64,000 nucleotides of DNA. Origin: AWTP1-13 sp963820375. Lineage in GTDB: Bacteria > Pseudomonadota > Alphaproteobacteria > Rhizobiales > Hyphomicrobiaceae. Both the position numbers and the translations under genes were made by a program. Positions 8,253 through 17,586 of this stretch are shown here, in pieces (the stretch's first letter is position 1; every line of letters starts with the position of its first letter). Below the pieces are notes generated by a model, which saw only the letters and a program-made list of their open reading frames with translations, did no database searches and was not told the origin of the DNA. The stretch spans positions 248,001 to 312,000 of the forward strand of contig CAWFZX010000016.1 in assembly GCA_963820375.1 (NCBI GenBank). Reading direction: 5' to 3'.

Positions 8253-9824
8253 ATGTGTTGGAGGGCCGTTGGCGCTGTCATTGGCTTGTCATGGGCGCTG
8301 CTTGGGCACCCCGATGCCGGCTCGGCGCAGGAGCGCCAATGCAGCAGCGCGCGCACTAAGATCGTCGGCGGGGAGAATGCCCGCCTGCCAGATTGGCCGG
8401 GGATTGCCAGCCTGCGGCTACACTCCGATACGGGACAGGTGTCGCGCTATTTTTGCGGTGCGGCGGCGATCAGCGAGCGCTGGATTTTGACCGCCGCGCA
8501 TTGCTTGCCCGACTATGTCGCCCAGCTGACGAACCCCTTGCGCAATTCCAGGGGGGAGGATCATGAAGGTCGCCTGGAGGTCGTGCTGGGCGTGGGCGAC
8601 CTGCGGACGGCCAACGCGCAGCACGTTTATCCGGTTGAGCAGGTTGTGCTGCACGAGCGCTATCGCGCTGCGGTCGACGCCGCCTTCAAGATGGCAGAAG
8701 CCGAACAGGCGCGCGCCCTGGAAAGCATTGCCCCCAGCCAGGGCGATGATATTGCGCTCATCAAACTCGGTCGGCCTTGGCGCGGCCAGCTCAGCCGCCT
8801 ATCTCTGTCGGCGACCACCGATCCCGAGCCGTCGTCGAGCGCACAGGTTCGCGTTGCTGGATTCGGCTACACCAAGCAGCAACAGTTACAGCGCTTCGGC
8901 CGGTCCGATGGCCGGGGCGAGCTCTATGCCGGATCCGCGGTGCTGCTTGAGACCGCCGTCGAAGCCATTCGGCAGAACAAGTGCAAAGGCCGATACGCCA
9001 ACGCCAGCATCGGTGCCGGGCAGCTCTGTGCGGGTCTCGAGGACGGCGGCAAAGACAGCTGCCAGGGAGACAGCGGCGGACCGCTGATCATGAACGACGC
9101 GAACGGCTGTCCGTGGCAAGTCGGCATCGTCAGCTGGGGCGAGGGCTGTGCGGAAAGGAATGCTTATGGGGTGTATACGCGCATTTCGCATTACGCCGAT
9201 TGGATACAAAAGCACACCGGTCCCCTCAGCGGGGCCGCGCCGGCGCCGCAGCCAACAGGCGCCGGCGCCCTGAGCCCTGTTCTGCTCTCAGAAGGGTTGA
9301 AGCAACTCGAGAGCATGTTAGGTGCCACCAAAGGCCGGGTCAGGATCGGCATTCGTGGCGGCAATCGTGTGCGATTGGGGCAGCAGGTGATCTTCGAAGC
9401 CTTTAGCGAGATCGCCGGGAAGCTGATCATCCTCGACATCAATGCCAGCCGGGAGGTGACGCTGATCTACCCCAATCGCTTCGTGGCCACGGCCGATCCC
9501 GGCCGCGTTCGGGCCGCGCAACAGGTGGCCGTGCCGGGACCCGACTATCCTGGATTTACGGCCTTCCAGGCGGTCGAGCCGACCGGCAAGGGCGAGCTGT
9601 TGGCCGTGGTCGTGCCCGAGGACTTCGATATCGAGCGCTTCGCCGCCGACAAGGTCGTCGTCAGCAAAGGCTTCCAACCGGTCAATGATCCGCCGAGTTT
9701 TCTCATGCGCATTCTGCGGCAAATCGAGGTCGCGCTCTCCTTGCGCGCCCGCAGCGGCGGCAGCGAGCGCGATGAGCTGAAGCGCTGGGGCTATGCCATC
9801 ACCAGCTACGAGATCGTGAAATGA
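8253..9824 (+). CDS. Exported trypsin-like serine protease with C-terminal DUF4384-like domain
   Basis: A 523-residue protein in three parts. A signal peptide ends near GSA-QE (residue about 26). A short Cys-containing propeptide leads to the zymogen-type site TK-IVGG (Lys35/Ile36). The S1A protease domain (36 to about 325) carries His83 (LTAAHC), Asp166 (DDIALIKL) and Ser274 (GDSGGP). Asp268, six residues before the Ser, is the trypsin S1 determinant, so cleavage after Lys/Arg is expected. After a Pro/Ala linker, residues about 345-523 resemble DUF4384, a domain I know mostly from caspase-like bacterial proteins. Multiple Cys residues suit periplasmic folding. It is convergent with an exported caspase-family gene 45 bp away. 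AGGGG precedes the ATG. Confidence 0.88.
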   Translation: MCWRAVGAVIGLSWALLGHPDAGSAQERQCSSARTKIVGGENARLPDWPGIASLRLHSDTGQVSRYFCGAAAISERWILTAAHCLPDYVAQLTNPLRNSRGEDHEGRLEVVLGVGDLRTANAQHVYPVEQVVLHERYRAAVDAAFKMAEAEQARALESIAPSQGDDIALIKLGRPWRGQLSRLSLSATTDPEPSSSAQVRVAGFGYTKQQQLQRFGRSDGRGELYAGSAVLLETAVEAIRQNKCKGRYANASIGAGQLCAGLEDGGKDSCQGDSGGPLIMNDANGCPWQVGIVSWGEGCAERNAYGVYTRISHYADWIQKHTGPLSGAAPAPQPTGAGALSPVLLSEGLKQLESMLGATKGRVRIGIRGGNRVRLGQQVIFEAFSEIAGKLIILDINASREVTLIYPNRFVATADPGRVRAAQQVAVPGPDYPGFTAFQAVEPTGKGELLAVVVPEDFDIERFAADKVVVSKGFQPVNDPPSFLMRILRQIEVALSLRARSGGSERDELKRWGYAITSYEIVK

Positions 9825-9869
9825 GGTTCGCCTCCGCCTGTGACGCCGGCGGCGGGCGCCATCGAGATG

Positions 9870-10820
9870 TCACAAGCCACTGCCGACGCCGACGCCCAAG
9901 TTGGGAGGCAGCGTCCCTCCGCCGGGGCGCGCAGCCGTGCCCTTGGTTGCCGTGCCGCCGGCGGGGGCAACCGGCGGCTTGGGAGTAAATAGATAGGCGC
10001 CGGCGGTCAGCGAAGACACGTTCCAGGGTGTCTGCTGGCCGCGCGTTTGCGAGGCCACTTCCGCCGAGACCCGGCCCATGATTTCGGCAGCGCTCAGGCC
10101 TGGCGCCAGCAAATGTTTGGCAAGCGCGCCGGTGAACGGGCTGAGCGATCCGGTCTCTCCTTCCAGCGCCACGTTGCCGGGATCGGTGGCGTAGGCGATC
10201 AGCAGCCCGGTCGGGCCTTTGCCGACGCCAGCCTTCGTCGCCGACGCCTTCTCGATTACGCTGACGGGCGCGAAGCCGCGCGCGATCGTTACGCTGCGCG
10301 TATTGCTGGCCAAGCGCTCCGAGGCGGCTGCCAACTGCGGATCGTTGCGGCACGCATCCATGAAAATGAATCCGACCCGGGCCTGGCTGCGGATCGCGTC
10401 GATGATCACGTCGAGGGCAAGCGAGCCGACGGCGGTGCTGACCTCCTGCACATTGAAGTCGATCGGCACAATGTGGTTGACCGGATGCTGCTGCTCGATG
10501 CGGTTGGTCTGAAATCCGTGGCCGGAATAGAAGAAGAAACCGACGTCGGCTCCCTTGAGGGCGGAGCGGAACCTTTGCGCCAAGGTTTCCAATTGGCGCT
10601 TGCTGGCGTTCTCGCCGACGATCACCTCATAGCCCAGTCCCCGCAACACCTCGGCCATCTTCTGCGCGTCGTTGAGCGGCTTCTGCAAAGGGCTGATGCC
10701 GGAATAGGCGGCGTTGCCGATGACAAGCGCGACCCGTTTTTCTGGCGCCGCCAAGCCCGAAACGGAACTCACCGCCACAGCCAGCGCGGCGGACAGGATC
10801 AGCAACATCACCCTCAGCAT
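9870..10820 (-). CDS. Exported caspase-family (C14) protease
   Basis: A 316-residue peptidase C14 (bacterial metacaspase/orthocaspase) protein. A signal peptide covers about residues 1-24 (ending SGLAA). The domain opens with RVALVIGNAAY, the catalytic His is His101 in FYSGHGF, and the catalytic Cys is Cys157 in IFMDACRND. The C-terminus after about 285 is a Pro/Gly-rich tail. Bacterial members usually cleave after Arg/Lys rather than Asp. The frame runs open to 11147, but ATG 10820 has GGAGG ahead and starts the signal peptide. It faces the trypsin-DUF4384 gene end to end, which suggests a joint role, though no shared promoter is possible. Confidence 0.87.
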   Translation of the reverse strand: MLRVMLLILSAALAVAVSSVSGLAAPEKRVALVIGNAAYSGISPLQKPLNDAQKMAEVLRGLGYEVIVGENASKRQLETLAQRFRSALKGADVGFFFYSGHGFQTNRIEQQHPVNHIVPIDFNVQEVSTAVGSLALDVIIDAIRSQARVGFIFMDACRNDPQLAAASERLASNTRSVTIARGFAPVSVIEKASATKAGVGKGPTGLLIAYATDPGNVALEGETGSLSPFTGALAKHLLAPGLSAAEIMGRVSAEVASQTRGQQTPWNVSSLTAGAYLFTPKPPVAPAGGTATKGTAARPGGGTLPPNLGVGVGSGL

Positions 10821-11070
10821 GAAGTAGCCCTCCCCACAGGACCCGGTCACACGTCGTGGACGGAACAATACGCACGAAAATGGCGGCGGGGCTAGGCCGG
10901 TTTGCGCCGGCCGCCTGAGGCGGCCCGGCTGGCCGCAGCCAACCGGGCCTCGCCAACACGTCAAGTCACAGAGCCTGCGAGCAAATTTGTCCCGTGCGGT
11001 TGACCGTTGCTCTTGGCGAGGCGAGCCGAGACCGGCAGGACACCGCCGCCGCCATCGTTCCTGGCGCAAG

Positions 11071-14000
11071 CTATTCCGCCGCCAGCGGTCGCTGCTCGGT
11101 ATCGGTCGCCTCTGCGGCCGGGATGTGCTCGCGCCGTCCCGCGCCAAGGCGCGCGCCCAGCTTTTCCATCATCAGATAGATGGCAGGCGTGATGTAAAGG
11201 GTGAGCAATTGCGAGACGGCCAGTCCGCCGACGACCGTCAAACCCAAGGGTTGGCGCAACTCCGCCCCCGCTCCCCAGCCGACGGCGATCGGCATGGTGC
11301 CGAACAGCGCCGCCATGGTGGTCATCATAATCGGCCGGAAGCGCAGCAAGCAGGCCTCGCGGATGGCTTCTGGCGGTGTGGCGCCGCGCGCTCGGGCCTC
11401 GATGGCGAAGTCCACCATCATGATGGCGTTCTTTTTGACAATGCCGACCAGCAGAATGATGCCGATCACGGCGATGATGGTGAGCTCGACGTCGAACAGC
11501 CAAAGGATCAGCAAGGCACCCAGGCTCGCCGACGGCAGTCCGGACAGGATCGTAATCGGGTGGATGAAGCTCTCGTACAGGATGCCGAGCACGATGTAGA
11601 TGGTAAGAATGGCGGCGGCAATCAGCAGCGGCTGATCGCGGAAGGAGCTTTCGAACACCTGTGCGGTGCCGGCGAACTGGCCGGTGATGGTTGCCGGCAT
11701 TTTGACCTCGCGTTCGAGGTCGCGCATGGCGGCCACGGCCTGGCCCAGCGTGTAGCCTGGAGCCAGATTGAAGGTGATGGTGACCGCCGGCAGCTGGCTT
11801 TGGCGCGCAACCGAGACGGGGCCCGCACCCAGCGTGACGGTCGCCATGGAATCGAGCCGCACCTGCTGGCCCGTGCTCGAACGGACATAGATTTTCGACA
11901 GCACGCTCGGGTCGAGCGTGCGCGCCTTGTCCGTCTCCATAATGACGGAATAGTCGTTGGACGGGGTATAGACGGTGGCGATCTGACGCGTACCGAAGGC
12001 GGAATAAAGCGTGGATCGGAAGGTATCCATGGTGACGCCGTAGCGTGCGAGCGCATCGCGATCGACGTTGAGCGTCAGTTGCCGGGCACCCAGGGTCAGA
12101 TCGCTGGTGACATCGGTGAACCCGGGCGCCTGCTTGACGCTTTCGATCAGCCGCTGGGCGTTGTCGTAGAGCTCCGTCTGATTGACGCTGGTCAGGGTGT
12201 ATTGATAGAGCGCCGCGCCACTGCGACTGCCGATGCGCAAGTTCTGCAGCGGCACCGGAAAGGTCCGAATGCCCGGAATTCCGGCCAAGCTACGGCGCAG
12301 GCGGTTTTGCACGTCGGAGATGCTGCCTCGGTTCAGTCGATCGGGACGCGCCTTCAGCTGTACGAAGATGGAGCCGCGATTGAGCGTCGGGTTGAAGCTC
12401 GTCTGCTGCACGTTGGAATTCACGTACAGCACGTCGGGATCCGCCCGAATTCGCTCCGAGACGATGCGTTGGCGATCCAGCATGGCTTGAAAGGCAATGT
12501 CGGGCGCCGCCTCGGTACGCACGATGATGATGTTCGTGTCCTCGGTCGGCAAGAAGCCCTTCTTGACGATGCCGAAGGCAAAGACGGTGGCGACGATGGT
12601 CCCCAGCACCAGCAGGATCATCAAACCGGGCACCTTGAGCGATGCGTCGAGCGTGATGCGGTAACCCGTCGCCATGGCATTGTATCCGCCCTCGAAGGCG
12701 CGTGAGAGCAAGCCCGGCTTGCGCGCGACGACATGCTGGCTTTTGAGCATGCGCGAGCAGAGCATCGGCGTCAGGGTGAGGGAAACGAAGCCCGACAACA
12801 GAATGGCGATGCTGATCGTCATCGCGAACTCGAAGAAGAAGCGGCCGACGATGCCACCCATAAAAAGGATCGGGATGAACACCGCCACCAGCGAGATGGT
12901 GATCGACAGCACCGTGAAGCCGATCTCATTGGCGCCCTTGATGGCAGCATCGAACGGCTTCATGCCCTGCTCGACGTAGCGCACGATGTTTTCCAGCACG
13001 ACGATGGCGTCGTCGACGACAAAGCCGAGCGCCAGCGTCAGGGCGAGCAGGCTGACGTTGTCGAGTGAGAAACCGAACACGGCCATGCCGGCGAAGGTGC
13101 CGATGATCGACAGCGGCAGGGCAAGGGCTGGAATGAATGTCGCGCGCCAGTTGCGCAAAAAGGCGAGAATGACCAGAATGACCAGTACCGCCGTCAACAG
13201 CAGGGTGATTTGCACGTCGTGCACGGAATCGCGGATCGATTCGGAACGATCGCTCAGGACCGAGAGCTTGATGGTCGGCGGCATCTCGCTTTCGAATTGC
13301 GGAAGAATCTTGCGGACGGCATCCGTCACCGCCACCGTATTGGCATCGGGTTGGCGCTGCACCGAGACGATGATCGAGCGCATGGCATTGAACTCCGCCC
13401 GCGCCTCCTCGATCTCCACCGAATCCTCGACCTTGGCGATGTCCTGCAAGCGCACGGGGGCGCCGTTGCGCCAGGCGATAATGAGAGGCTTGAAGTAGGC
13501 GGCGGTCGGTTCTGCCCCCTTCACGTCCAGAATGTAGATCTGGTGCTGGGTGCGGACGCTGCCGATCGGCGAGATGTTGGCCTGCGCCGCCACCGCTAGC
13601 CGGATGTCCTCTACCGAAATGCCGCGCGTGGCCAGGGCATCCAGATCGTACTTGATGCGCACCGCCTGCTTCTGCGCGCCCTGGATGTTGACCTGGGCCA
13701 CGCCGGGCAGCATCGACAGGCGCGGGCTCATCACCTTGTCGGCAAACTCGTTCATCTCCTGTGACAGCGCGGTCTCAGAGGTCAGGGCCAGGAAAATGAC
13801 GGGCGTGTCGGCAGGGTTGACTTTGCGGTAAGCCGGCGGCGTCGGCAGGTCTTCAGGCAGGCGGGAGGCGGCAACGGAAATGGCCGACTGGGTATCGAGC
13901 GCGGCGGCGTCGATGTTGCGGTTGAGCTCGAACTCGAGGGTGACCTGCGTGCGGCCTTCGGTGTTGAGCGAGGTAATGGAGGTGACACCGGCAATGGTCG

Positions 14001-14214
14001 AGAACTGCCGCTCGAGCGGAGCGGCCACCGAGACTGCCATGGTGTCGGGGCTGGCGCCGGGATATTGCACCGAGACCGTGATGGTCGGCACGTCAATGCG
14101 CGGGATCGCCGCGATCGGCAGCTGCCGATAGCCGAAAAAGCCCGCCAACAGCAGCGAAGCCATCAGCAGCGTGGTCATGACCGGGCGGCGAATGCACAGC
14201 TCCGAAAGACGCAT
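11071..14214 (-). CDS. RND-family multidrug efflux pump, inner-membrane subunit
   Basis: A 1047-residue proton-driven RND (HAE-1/MdtBC-like) transporter. It starts with the typical MRLSELCIRRPVM and a first transmembrane helix. It has two large periplasmic loops and the TM4 proton-relay pair in LGFVVDDAIVVLENI. It ends with the TM10-12 block containing GIVKKNAIMMVDFA. Length is standard. It lies 18 nt after the membrane-fusion gene, so the two form an operon. No outer-membrane channel gene is present, so a TolC-type protein encoded elsewhere would be needed. The MarR gene upstream on the same strand is a possible regulator. Substrates cannot be told from sequence. Confidence 0.95.
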   Translation of the reverse strand: MRLSELCIRRPVMTTLLMASLLLAGFFGYRQLPIAAIPRIDVPTITVSVQYPGASPDTMAVSVAAPLERQFSTIAGVTSITSLNTEGRTQVTLEFELNRNIDAAALDTQSAISVAASRLPEDLPTPPAYRKVNPADTPVIFLALTSETALSQEMNEFADKVMSPRLSMLPGVAQVNIQGAQKQAVRIKYDLDALATRGISVEDIRLAVAAQANISPIGSVRTQHQIYILDVKGAEPTAAYFKPLIIAWRNGAPVRLQDIAKVEDSVEIEEARAEFNAMRSIIVSVQRQPDANTVAVTDAVRKILPQFESEMPPTIKLSVLSDRSESIRDSVHDVQITLLLTAVLVILVILAFLRNWRATFIPALALPLSIIGTFAGMAVFGFSLDNVSLLALTLALGFVVDDAIVVLENIVRYVEQGMKPFDAAIKGANEIGFTVLSITISLVAVFIPILFMGGIVGRFFFEFAMTISIAILLSGFVSLTLTPMLCSRMLKSQHVVARKPGLLSRAFEGGYNAMATGYRITLDASLKVPGLMILLVLGTIVATVFAFGIVKKGFLPTEDTNIIIVRTEAAPDIAFQAMLDRQRIVSERIRADPDVLYVNSNVQQTSFNPTLNRGSIFVQLKARPDRLNRGSISDVQNRLRRSLAGIPGIRTFPVPLQNLRIGSRSGAALYQYTLTSVNQTELYDNAQRLIESVKQAPGFTDVTSDLTLGARQLTLNVDRDALARYGVTMDTFRSTLYSAFGTRQIATVYTPSNDYSVIMETDKARTLDPSVLSKIYVRSSTGQQVRLDSMATVTLGAGPVSVARQSQLPAVTITFNLAPGYTLGQAVAAMRDLEREVKMPATITGQFAGTAQVFESSFRDQPLLIAAAILTIYIVLGILYESFIHPITILSGLPSASLGALLILWLFDVELTIIAVIGIILLVGIVKKNAIMMVDFAIEARARGATPPEAIREACLLRFRPIMMTTMAALFGTMPIAVGWGAGAELRQPLGLTVVGGLAVSQLLTLYITPAIYLMMEKLGARLGAGRREHIPAAEATDTEQRPLAAE

Positions 14215-14232
14215 GCGGGTTCGATCCTTGCG

Positions 14233-15441
14233 CTAACCTCTGCCGTTGGCGCTACGCTCGGGCGCGGCCGGTGCTGGAGCGGGTGGGCGACGCGGCTCCT
14301 CGACATTGACGCGCGTGCCAGGCGCCAGCCGGATCTGGCCGTCGGTCACGACGCGCTCGCCGACCTCGACGCCGCCGCTCAAAAACGCCATCTGACCAAC
14401 GATCCGCGTCACCGTCACCACCCGCGGTGTCACCTTGCTGTCCGGGCCGATCACCCAGGCGATCATGCCCTGCTGCGCCGGCAGCACGGCCGCTGCGGGC
14501 ACCGACAGCATACGCTGCCTCACTTCCACGGTTAAGGCCACCTCGACCGATTGACCCGGCCACAAGATCTCCTCGCCATTGTCGGCAACAACCTTGGCCA
14601 TCACCGTCCCCGTGGTTCGATCCACCTGGTTGTCAACAAAGCCGATGGTGGCCCGCACCACGGTCGGTTCGCCGGCGTCGGCGACAATGACCTCGGCCGG
14701 CGCCTTGCTCGCGAGCGCCCGTCGCAAGGCGCCGAGTTCGCTCTGCGGCACGGCAAACCCAACATTAATGGGTTGCGTCTGATTGATCGTCACCAGGGCC
14801 TGCGCGTCGGCGGTGCGCACGGTTGCTCCCAGCTTGGCCGCGAGGCTGCCGGTGCGGCCCGTGATCGGCGCGCGGATCGTCAGATAGTCAAGCTGGGTCC
14901 GCTGCGAGTCGAGCAGGGCCTTGCCGGCGTTGATGCTGGCCTTCAAGCCTTCCACCGCAAAGCGCGCCTGATCGAGGGCGGCCTCGCTCACGATCTTGCG
15001 CTCGATCAGCGCCTCGCGCCGCGTCAGCGTGGCCTCGGCGTCGCGCAGGCTCGCCTGATCCCTGGCGATGGCTGCCTCCGCTTGCGCGATCAGCGCTTTG
15101 ACAATGCGGTCATCGAGGCGGAACAGGACGTCGCTTACCTTGACGAGATCGCCCTCACGGAATGCCACCTCGACGATCTGCCCGTCCACCCGCGGTCTAA
15201 CGGCGACGTTGGCCAGTGGCTCCACGGTGCCGGGCGCCTTCAGGATAATGGGCATATCGCGCTCGACGACGGCGGCCGCCGTGACCGGTGCCGGCGCGGA
15301 CCGGGCCTTGCCCTCATCGCGTTTGGCGGCGGCTTTTGGCTCCGACGTTGCAAGGAGTGCGGTCCACTGCGGCCAAAAAAAATAGGCCGCCGCGGCGACC
15401 GCCGCGCCAGTGATGAGGATGCCTATTCGCCTGGCCTTCAT
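14233..15441 (-). CDS. RND efflux periplasmic adaptor (membrane-fusion protein)
   Basis: A 402-residue HlyD/AcrA-type adaptor. It has an N-terminal membrane anchor (ILITGAAVAAAAYFFW), a biotinyl-lipoyl-like half (VRPRVDGQIVEV and the partner ITGRTGSLAAKLG), a helical hairpin at about 120-190 and beta-barrel domains after 200. The C-terminal 25 residues are Pro/Ala-rich. It links the RND pump to an outer-membrane channel. ATG 15441 is preferred, and GTG 15447 would add two residues. First gene of the efflux operon. The 247 bp between it and the MarR stop hold no supported gene and probably its promoter. Confidence 0.93.
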   Translation of the reverse strand: MKARRIGILITGAAVAAAAYFFWPQWTALLATSEPKAAAKRDEGKARSAPAPVTAAAVVERDMPIILKAPGTVEPLANVAVRPRVDGQIVEVAFREGDLVKVSDVLFRLDDRIVKALIAQAEAAIARDQASLRDAEATLTRREALIERKIVSEAALDQARFAVEGLKASINAGKALLDSQRTQLDYLTIRAPITGRTGSLAAKLGATVRTADAQALVTINQTQPINVGFAVPQSELGALRRALASKAPAEVIVADAGEPTVVRATIGFVDNQVDRTTGTVMAKVVADNGEEILWPGQSVEVALTVEVRQRMLSVPAAAVLPAQQGMIAWVIGPDSKVTPRVVTVTRIVGQMAFLSGGVEVGERVVTDGQIRLAPGTRVNVEEPRRPPAPAPAAPERSANGRG

Positions 15442-15688
15442 GCGCACTCGCCGTCCGCCCTGTCAGCTCTTGCGAGCCCGATACCCACCCCTAAAACGCA
15501 ATTCTAGGACCTGCGCGCCACAAGCGCGAGGTCCTTCTCCGAAACGGATCTGTGATGCGAGAAACGGCACAGACACGGGCTTTCCGTCTGTCGCCGCAAG
15601 GGCCCGGCGCAAGACCAAGGCGCGGCGGGCGCCGGCGTAGAACTTCCGCGGCGTCCCAAGCCCCGGAGAGCGAAGCGGAAAAACCGGC

Positions 15689-16198
15689 CTACAGGCGGTA
15701 GCGGATCTGATCGGTCCAAAAGCGTTCCAGGCGCAGCAACGCCTTGTTGAGGCCGCGGAAATCCTCGGCCGTCACTTGGCCCACCGCTTCCACGGAGACG
15801 AGCTGGCGGCTGTAGAGCTTTTGGATCACCTCGCGGGCGTCCACGCCTTTGGCGGTCAGGCTCACCCGCACGGACCGGCGATCCTTGTCGGAGCGCTTGT
15901 AGTGCAGGTAGCCCATGTCCACCAGTTTTTTCAAATTGTAGGAGACGTTGGAGCCCAGATAGTGGCCGCGGGTCTTGAGTTCGCCGGCGGTCAACTCGCT
16001 TTCGCCCATATTGTACAGCAACAGAGCCTGAACGCTGTTGAGCTCGGCTCCGCCGCGGCGATCGAACTCATCTTTGATGACATCGAGCAGCAGCCGGTGC
16101 AGACGCTCGATCAACCGCAAGGAGCGAAGATATTCCCCGCGAAACGTCTCTTCGCCCGCCGGCGCCCGCAGGCGCGCGGCCTCCAACGCAAGACTCAT
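15689..16198 (-). CDS. ldtR: MarR-family regulator, LdtR-like
   Basis: A 169-residue winged-helix MarR protein. The segments EYLRSLRLIERLHRLLLDVI, NSVQALLLYNMG, GSNVSYNLKKLVDMGYL and DRRSVRVSLT match, from memory, the LdtR regulator of rhizobia and Candidatus Liberibacter, which controls an L,D-transpeptidase gene and stress tolerance. The recognition helix is at about 80-97 and the wing at about 105-115. Start ATG 16198 has GAGGG eight bases upstream. Its family partner, an L,D-transpeptidase, is present at 26447 rather than adjacent. It sits 247 bp before the efflux operon, so it could also act on that. The symbol is used on family likeness. Confidence 0.75.
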   Translation of the reverse strand: MSLALEAARLRAPAGEETFRGEYLRSLRLIERLHRLLLDVIKDEFDRRGGAELNSVQALLLYNMGESELTAGELKTRGHYLGSNVSYNLKKLVDMGYLHYKRSDKDRRSVRVSLTAKGVDAREVIQKLYSRQLVSVEAVGQVTAEDFRGLNKALLRLERFWTDQIRYRL

Positions 16199-16270
16199 CG
16201 TACCAGCCCTCGGTCCGTTTGACGCTTCCGGTGTTTTTCCCGGTTGTGAGGGAGGCTAGCCGAAACGCGC

Positions 16271-16290
16271 TAAGGCAAACTTAAGGCAAA
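16271..16290. repeat. Direct repeat taaggcaaa upstream of the MarR gene
   Basis: Two copies of taaggcaaa (16271-16279 and 16282-16290) start 11 bp apart, one helical turn, about 75 bp before the MarR start. This spacing suits an autoregulatory operator, but it is unproven and not palindromic. Confidence 0.3.
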
Positions 16291-16310
16291 GGGTTAACGG
16301 GCCCGCTTTT

Positions 16311-17402
16311 TCAGGTCTGCAGCGCCTGCATTTCCGCCCGACTGGCGAGCGCCAGATCGCCGCCCTCGGGCGGGGCAAAATAGCGGGCCACGCTGGCCTC
16401 CGTGACGTCCTCCAGGCGTGCGGGATGCCACCTCGGTGCGCCGTCCTTGTCGATCACCACTGCCCGCACGCCTTCGTAGAAATCCTCCGCCTCCAAACAG
16501 CGCAGGGCAATTCTAAAGTCCTGCACCAGGGTGCCGCGCAGGTCGAGGTCGCGCGCCAGGCGCAGGTGACGGTGGGTGAGTTTGAGCGAGGACGGCGAGC
16601 GGCGCAGGAGCTCCTCGGCGACCGCTCCCGCCCAGGCGCTCGCCGCCCCCCGCTCGCCGAGCAGCCGGGCGATGATTTCCTCAACCGTGGCGGCGCCGAA
16701 ACATCGCTCCACGACGTCCTTGAAGGGCTCCAGTTCTCCGGGGCCGGGATGGCGATGCCGGCTGTCGAGCACCACGTCGACGGGCTCGGCATCGGCGATG
16801 GCCGCCCGGATGGGGCCGAATTCGCAAGCGGCAATGGCGTGCGTCACCAGCCCCAACTGATAGGCGTCCGCGCGCCCGACGGCGCGCCCCGTCAGGGCCA
16901 GATAGGTGCCGATCTCGTGCGGCATGCGCGCGAAGGCGTGGCAGACCCCGTCGTCGGGAAACAGTCCAATCCCCGTCTCGGGCATGGCGAAACGGTAGTT
17001 CTCGCCGGCAACCCGGTGCGTTCCGTAGAGGCTGATGCCGACGCCGGAGCCGACCACGAGCCCGTCGATCAGCGATATGGTCGGCTTGGTGAAACACTCC
17101 AGGCGCCAATTGAGAGCATATTCGGCGGCCAGTGACGCCTGTGCCTTGCCCTTGGCGGTGCGCCCCCATTCGGCCAGCTCGCGCAGATCGCCGCCGGCGC
17201 AAAACGTCTGTTGAGCTGCCGAGCCAATCACCACGGCATAAATGTTGGGATCGCGCACCCAGCCTGGCAGAGCCTGGGCGATCTCGGCCCGCATGGCGGT
17301 GCTGAGCGCGTTGCGTCGGCGCGGCCGGTTGAGGGTGACCAGTCCAGCCGCGCCCTGGCAGGCGATTATGATTTCGTTAGCTTCTTCCAATAAGGTCTGC
17401 AT
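16311..17402 (-). CDS. Enoyl-CoA hydratase/isomerase family, 3-hydroxyisobutyryl-CoA hydrolase type
   Basis: A 363-residue crotonase-fold protein. The CoA-binding/oxyanion motif FCAGGDLREL appears near residue 70 and the catalytic-loop motif MPETGIGLFPDDG near 140. The long C-terminal extension with ERCFGA and LRRSPSSLKLTHR is characteristic of 3-hydroxyisobutyryl-CoA hydrolases, which act in valine breakdown by releasing 3-hydroxyisobutyrate. Most members have DVG where this has DDG after the FP. ATG 17402 matches the family start, with only a weak ribosome site. It is divergent from the extensin-like gene, and the 184-bp spacer should contain both promoters. No other valine catabolic gene is adjacent. 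Confidence 0.8.
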   Translation of the reverse strand: MQTLLEEANEIIIACQGAAGLVTLNRPRRRNALSTAMRAEIAQALPGWVRDPNIYAVVIGSAAQQTFCAGGDLRELAEWGRTAKGKAQASLAAEYALNWRLECFTKPTISLIDGLVVGSGVGISLYGTHRVAGENYRFAMPETGIGLFPDDGVCHAFARMPHEIGTYLALTGRAVGRADAYQLGLVTHAIAACEFGPIRAAIADAEPVDVVLDSRHRHPGPGELEPFKDVVERCFGAATVEEIIARLLGERGAASAWAGAVAEELLRRSPSSLKLTHRHLRLARDLDLRGTLVQDFRIALRCLEAEDFYEGVRAVVIDKDGAPRWHPARLEDVTEASVARYFAPPEGGDLALASRAEMQALQT

Positions 17403-17586
17403 GTGGTGCGTGTGCGTCGCTGCTCTTTGCTCCGGCCTGGTCCACAACTTGTTCGCCCTAGCGCCAGGGACCGGCAAAATATCGTGGTCGACACAATTCA
17501 AAGCTATGTATGACCGATTGATGTCAGCATACTCCTGGTTCCGATTCGTGGGGGCGTTGGCTGGGGTCGTGAGGGGGAATGTCACG

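Noticed and set aside
10987..12705. 572-residue open frame antisense to the RND pump
   Set aside because: A composition shadow rich in Arg/Gly/Asp; the pump on the other strand is certain.
14215..14232. ggttcgatcc, a tRNA T-loop-like string
   Set aside because: No acceptor stem or anticodon arm can be built around it; it lies in the short spacer between two efflux genes.
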